Shown: positions 57,660 through 64,000 of the stretch, in pieces
How the letters are laid out: every line of letters begins with the position of its first letter
Position numbering within the stretch: the first letter of the stretch is position 1
Assembly (NCBI RefSeq): GCF_003614975.1
Contig: NZ_QZWI01000015.1
Coordinates: 62,001-126,000 of the forward strand
Length of the DNA: 64,000 nucleotides
From: Rahnella bruchi
Lineage (GTDB): Bacteria > Pseudomonadota > Gammaproteobacteria > Enterobacterales > Enterobacteriaceae
Direction: 5' to 3'
Position numbers and translations under genes: made by a program
The notes under the pieces: generated by a model
Seen by the model: the letters and a program-made list of their open reading frames with translations, nothing else
Databases searched by the model: none
Told to the model about the DNA's origin: nothing

Positions 57660-58385
57660 ATGGAGTTGTTCTTACTGAGTAACGGTAAGCTCTCAGGCGA
57701 ATCGGAGTTACTGGGCTACGCGAAAGCGCGTATCAAGATGATGTTACAGGCCCGCAAGATTACGTCTGCTGTCCTCATTCCTTATGCGTTGATTCGCAGT
57801 GATTACGACGCGCGTGCGAAAGAACTTTCAGATGCGCTGGGCATTCAGGTTAGCAGCATTCATCATGCAGAAAGTCCTGCAGAGGCGATTGCCAGTGCAG
57901 AATGTATTCTTATCAGCGGTGGCAATACCTGGATGCTCAACCAGCTGTTGCATGAGAACAGCCTGATCGTACCTGTCCAGCGCGCGGTGCGTGAACGCAA
58001 TGTGCCATATATTGGCTGGAGCGCGGGTTGTAATGTCGCGACGCCTAGTATTCGTACCACCAATGATATGCCTGTGCGTAATTCCGTGGTGCTGCCTGCT
58101 CTCGGATTGTTCCCGGTGCAAATCAATCCGCATTATATTGATGCGCATTTAAGTGGTCACATGGGTGAAACCCGTGATGAGCGTATTGCAGAATTCTGTG
58201 CGGTGAACCCGTCTGAATCGGTGATTGCGTTGCGTGAAGGCAGTTTGTTGCAGGTGTCCGGAAACGATCTGAGCTATTTTAGTGCCAAAGACCAGGGCTT
58301 CAAAGTCTTCCGTCATGGACATGAAACGCAGGAATATCAGGATACTCAGGCGATTAAGTCTCTGGTACCTTTTAACTGCCAGTAA
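57660..58385 (+). CDS. pepE: Alpha-aspartyl dipeptidase PepE
   Basis: PepE is a cytoplasmic serine peptidase (S51 family) that cleaves dipeptides with N-terminal aspartate. The 241-residue protein has MELFLLSNGKLSGESELLGYAKARI and ILISGGNTWMLNQLLHE. The nucleophile elbow is GWSAGCNVATPSI, with the His/Glu side further on (INPHYIDAHLSGHMGETRDERIAEF). The ATG at 57660 has AGGAGAAG upstream and gives roughly the family length (229 in E. coli). E. coli has pepE elsewhere, so its place between rfaH and ubiD is a genus-level difference. Confidence 0.94.
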   Translation: MELFLLSNGKLSGESELLGYAKARIKMMLQARKITSAVLIPYALIRSDYDARAKELSDALGIQVSSIHHAESPAEAIASAECILISGGNTWMLNQLLHENSLIVPVQRAVRERNVPYIGWSAGCNVATPSIRTTNDMPVRNSVVLPALGLFPVQINPHYIDAHLSGHMGETRDERIAEFCAVNPSESVIALREGSLLQVSGNDLSYFSAKDQGFKVFRHGHETQEYQDTQAIKSLVPFNCQ

Positions 58386-58407
58386 TTTTCGCAGAGATTT
58401 CAATACG

Positions 58408-58456
58408 CACCGTCAGACCAGAAATAACAGGACTGACGGTTATACTGCTTTTTCGT
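58408..58456 (+). terminator. Possible pepE terminator
   Basis: ACCGTCAG (58409-58416) pairs with CTGACGGT (58434-58441) and is followed by TATACTGCTTTTTCG. The long loop lowers confidence. Confidence 0.5.
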
Positions 58457-58577
58457 TATCAGACTTTGCTTAGGGTAAGCGCTTTACCAAAAAGAAACCT
58501 GCTGATAACAAAAAAGCAGCAACAACCCCGGAGAGGCTCTATAATGCCCTCCTTCAACCCGGCGACCCAGAATTAGC

Positions 58578-60068
58578 ATGAAATACCGTGATTTACGTGA
58601 CTTCCTCTCGTTACTCGAAAAGAGAGGCCAGCTGAAACGCATTAGCCAGTCTGTCGACCCTTATCTGGAAATGACTGAGATTGCCGATCGCACCTTGCGT
58701 GCTGGCGGCCCGGCTCTGTTGTTCGAAAATCCAAAAGGCTATGACATGCCGGTCCTGTGCAATTTATTCGGCACACCGCAACGGGTGGCGATGGGCATGG
58801 GCAAAGAAGATGTCAGCGCGTTGCGTGAAGTCGGTGAATTGCTGGCGTTTTTGAAAGAACCCGAGCCGCCTCGCGGTTTTCGGGATTTATACGATAAAGC
58901 GCCGAAGTTTAAACAAGTGCTGAATATGCCAACCAAAGTGCTGCATTCCGCACCTTGTCAGGAACAGATTTGGGAAGGCGACGCCGTTGATATCACTAAA
59001 ATTCCGGTAATGCAGTGCTGGCCGGAAGACGCCGCGCCGCTGATCACCTGGGGTCTGACCGTCACCCGTGGCCCGAATAAACCGCGCCAGAATCTGGGTA
59101 TTTACCGCCAGCAGGTGCTGGGCAAAAACAAAGTGATCATGCGCTGGTTGTCCCATCGCGGCGGTGCGCTGGATTTCCAGGAATGGTGCCAGCAGAATCC
59201 GGGCCAGCGTTTTCCGGTTTCCGTAGCATTGGGTGCCGATCCGGCTACTATCCTTGGTGCTGTGACACCGGTTCCCGATACGCTTTCTGAATATGCCTTC
59301 GCGGGTTTGTTGCGTGGCAATAAAACGGAAGTCGTGAAGTGCATTTCTAACGATCTGGAAGTCCCGGCCAGTGCTGAAATTGTGCTGGAAGGGTACATCG
59401 AGCCGGGTGAAATGGCGCCTGAAGGTCCTTATGGTGACCATACCGGCTACTATAATGAAGTAGACAGTTTCCCGGTGTTCACGATTACGCACATGACGCA
59501 GCGTAAAGACGCTATTTATCATTCGACCTACACCGGCCGTCCGCCGGATGAACCCGCGGTTCTGGGGGTGGCGCTGAATGAAGTGTTTGTGCCAATCCTG
59601 AAAAAGCAGTTTCCGGAAATCGTTGATTTTTATCTGCCGCCAGAGGGTTGCTCCTACCGTCTGGCTGTCGTTACCATGAAGAAGCAGTACGCCGGTCATG
59701 CCAAACGCGTGATGATGGGCGTCTGGTCATTCCTGCGTCAGTTCATGTACACCAAGTTTGTGATTGTGTGCGACGACGATGTGAATGCCCGCGACTGGAA
59801 CGACGTGATTTGGGCGATTACCACCCGCATGGATCCCGCACGGGATACGGTACTGGTAGAAAACACGCCAATCGATTATCTCGATTTTGCCTCTCCGGTT
59901 TCGGGGCTGGGCTCAAAAATGGGGATGGATGCGACCAACAAATGGCCTGGTGAAACGCAGCGTGAATGGGGGCGTCCGATTGTGAAAGATCCGGAGGTCA
60001 CCGCGCGTATCGACGCTATTTGGGATGAACTCGCTATTCTTAATGATAAAGACGATGCGAAAAAATAA
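58578..60068 (+). CDS. ubiD: 4-hydroxy-3-polyprenylbenzoate decarboxylase UbiD
   Basis: UbiD removes the carboxyl group of 3-octaprenyl-4-hydroxybenzoate in ubiquinone synthesis, using prenylated FMN made by UbiX. The 496-residue protein starts [22 protein letters not shown]. It has the catalytic/cofactor region [32 protein letters not shown] with the conserved ExxxxE network, and [39 protein letters not shown]. It is followed 48 bp later by fre, as in E. coli. Confidence 0.97.
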   Translation: MKYRDLRDFLSLLEKRGQLKRISQSVDPYLEMTEIADRTLRAGGPALLFENPKGYDMPVLCNLFGTPQRVAMGMGKEDVSALREVGELLAFLKEPEPPRGFRDLYDKAPKFKQVLNMPTKVLHSAPCQEQIWEGDAVDITKIPVMQCWPEDAAPLITWGLTVTRGPNKPRQNLGIYRQQVLGKNKVIMRWLSHRGGALDFQEWCQQNPGQRFPVSVALGADPATILGAVTPVPDTLSEYAFAGLLRGNKTEVVKCISNDLEVPASAEIVLEGYIEPGEMAPEGPYGDHTGYYNEVDSFPVFTITHMTQRKDAIYHSTYTGRPPDEPAVLGVALNEVFVPILKKQFPEIVDFYLPPEGCSYRLAVVTMKKQYAGHAKRVMMGVWSFLRQFMYTKFVIVCDDDVNARDWNDVIWAITTRMDPARDTVLVENTPIDYLDFASPVSGLGSKMGMDATNKWPGETQREWGRPIVKDPEVTARIDAIWDELAILNDKDDAKK

Positions 60069-60116
60069 TCGAATCTTTGTCCTACGCTTTGCTTTGATGA
60101 CCCACAGAGGGAACGC

Positions 60117-60818
60117 ATGACAACATTGAGCTGTAAAGTGACCTCGGTTGAGGCGATAACGGATACGGTGTATCGCGTCCGCCTCGTTCCGGAAGCGCCT
60201 TTCTCGTTCCGCGCGGGTCAGTATCTGATGGTCGTTATGGACGAGCGCGACAAGCGCCCGTTCTCACTGGCCTCTACGCCTGCGCAAAACAATGTGATTG
60301 AGCTGCACATCGGCGCGTCAGAACTGAATCTGTATGCGATGGCGGTCATGGATCGCATTCTGAAAGAACAGGCGATCACTGTGGACATTCCTCACGGCGA
60401 TGCCTGGCTGCGTGAAGACGGCGAACGTCCGCTGGTGCTGATTGCCGGTGGTACCGGATTCTCCTACGTCCGTTCTATTCTTATCACTGCCCTCGAGCAG
60501 CAACCACACCGTGACATCTCCATTTACTGGGGTGGCCGCGAGCTGAAGCACCTGTATGACCTCGGTGAACTGGAAGCGATGAGCATCAATCATCCGAACC
60601 TGAAAGTGATCCCGGTAGTTGAACAGCCGGAAGATGGCTGGCAGGGCAGAAGCGGTACGGTTCTGAGCGCAGTTTTACAGGATTTCTCCTCGCTGGCTGA
60701 GCACGATATTTATATCGCCGGTCGTTTTGAGATGGCTAAAATTGCCCGTGAACGTTTTGTCGCAGAACGCTGTGCGCAGGAAGATCGTCTGTTTGGTGAT
60801 GCCTTCTCTTTCATCTAG
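60117..60818 (+). CDS. fre: NAD(P)H-flavin reductase Fre
   Basis: Fre reduces free FMN, FAD or riboflavin with NAD(P)H and supplies electrons for ferric iron, cob(III)alamin and ribonucleotide reductase activation. The 233-residue protein has the FAD-binding front domain ([25 protein letters not shown], with RPFS) and an NAD domain with [17 protein letters not shown]. The C-terminus is [37 protein letters not shown]. There is no iron-sulfur domain, as expected. Confidence 0.97.
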   Translation: MTTLSCKVTSVEAITDTVYRVRLVPEAPFSFRAGQYLMVVMDERDKRPFSLASTPAQNNVIELHIGASELNLYAMAVMDRILKEQAITVDIPHGDAWLREDGERPLVLIAGGTGFSYVRSILITALEQQPHRDISIYWGGRELKHLYDLGELEAMSINHPNLKVIPVVEQPEDGWQGRSGTVLSAVLQDFSSLAEHDIYIAGRFEMAKIARERFVAERCAQEDRLFGDAFSFI

Positions 60819-60849
60819 CTATTTAGTGATGAAGATGAAAGATGAAAAA

Positions 60850-60870
60850 GCCCGCCCCTGACAGGCGGGA
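60850..60870 (+). terminator. Hairpin after fre
   Basis: CCCGCC-CCTGACA-GGCGGG, 32 bp past fre, followed by AAAACGG. Without a T run it is probably not a terminator on its own. Confidence 0.4.
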
Positions 60871-60903
60871 AAACGGCAACTAAAACGGGTAATAATGATT
60901 TAT

Positions 60904-60939
60904 AAAAAGCGGACTCTACGTCCGCTTTTTTGTTTTTTG
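60904..60939. terminator. Bidirectional terminator between fre and fadA
   Basis: AAAAGCGGAC-TCTAC-GTCCGCTTTT flanked by A and T runs (TTGTTTTTTG follows), between converging genes. Confidence 0.93.
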
Positions 60940-60952
60940 AGGAAAGAGGAAA

Positions 60953-64000
<3,048 letters not shown>

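Overview
The window is about 64 kb of gammaproteobacterial chromosome from a member of the Enterobacterales. Nearly every gene has a recognisable Escherichia coli counterpart with high identity over its full length. Gene content, base composition and the way E. coli-like blocks are joined point to a Yersiniaceae-type genus (Rahnella, Ewingella or Serratia-like); that genus-level guess is inference. I see no rRNA, tRNA, CRISPR array, prophage or insertion sequence. Both ends cut a gene: rhtB at the left and fadB at the right.

Layout. 1-2.6 kb: rhtB (partial), pldB, yigL. 2.6-29.5 kb: glpT, dcrB, yhhQ, tusA, zntA, yhhN, yhhM, yhhL, rsmD, the cell-division/secretion operon ftsY-ftsE-ftsX, the heat-shock sigma gene rpoH, panM, the branched-chain amino acid ABC importer livKHMGF, a class I/II aminotransferase, the glycerol-3-phosphate importer ugpBAECQ, a small AT-rich two-gene island, and yhhA. 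29.7-33.9 kb: yigM, metR, metE. 33.9-44.4 kb: an SDR oxidoreductase, the AraC-type regulator yijO, the fructose-like PTS and glycyl-radical-enzyme cluster frwD-pflC-pflD-frwB-frwC, and the divergent ptsA-fsaB pair. 44.4-48.8 kb: ysgA, katE and udp. 48.9-64 kb: a DedA-family gene, rmuC, the ubiquinone genes ubiE-ubiJ-ubiB, tatABC and tatD, rfaH, pepE, ubiD, fre, and the beta-oxidation operon fadBA.

Themes. Three uptake routes are present: GlpT and UgpBAEC for glycerol-3-phosphate and its diesters, LivKHMGF for leucine/isoleucine/valine, and a fructose-family PTS with its own phosphoryl donor. Regulatory sites can be read in front of several genes: GlpR-like operators (glpT), a 20-bp-spacer MerR-family promoter (zntA), overlapping sigma-70 and sigma-E promoters (rpoH), an 11-bp-phased PhoB array (ugpB), paired CRP sites (udp), MetJ-like boxes (metE) and a LexA-like box (rmuC).

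The least ordinary part is the AT-rich island at 27.6-29.1 kb. It carries a protein with a hydrophobic C-terminal region whose frame breaks at a run of six G, followed by a small three-helix membrane protein. Reading through the break with a -1 shift adds 58 codons and ends in an ATGA overlap with the membrane-protein gene. This looks like an orphan toxin/effector and immunity pair with a frame lesion or a slippage site. Other points of interest are REP-like GC-rich palindromes in the same operon position in both liv and ugp, and the dehydratase-type active-site motif of PflD.
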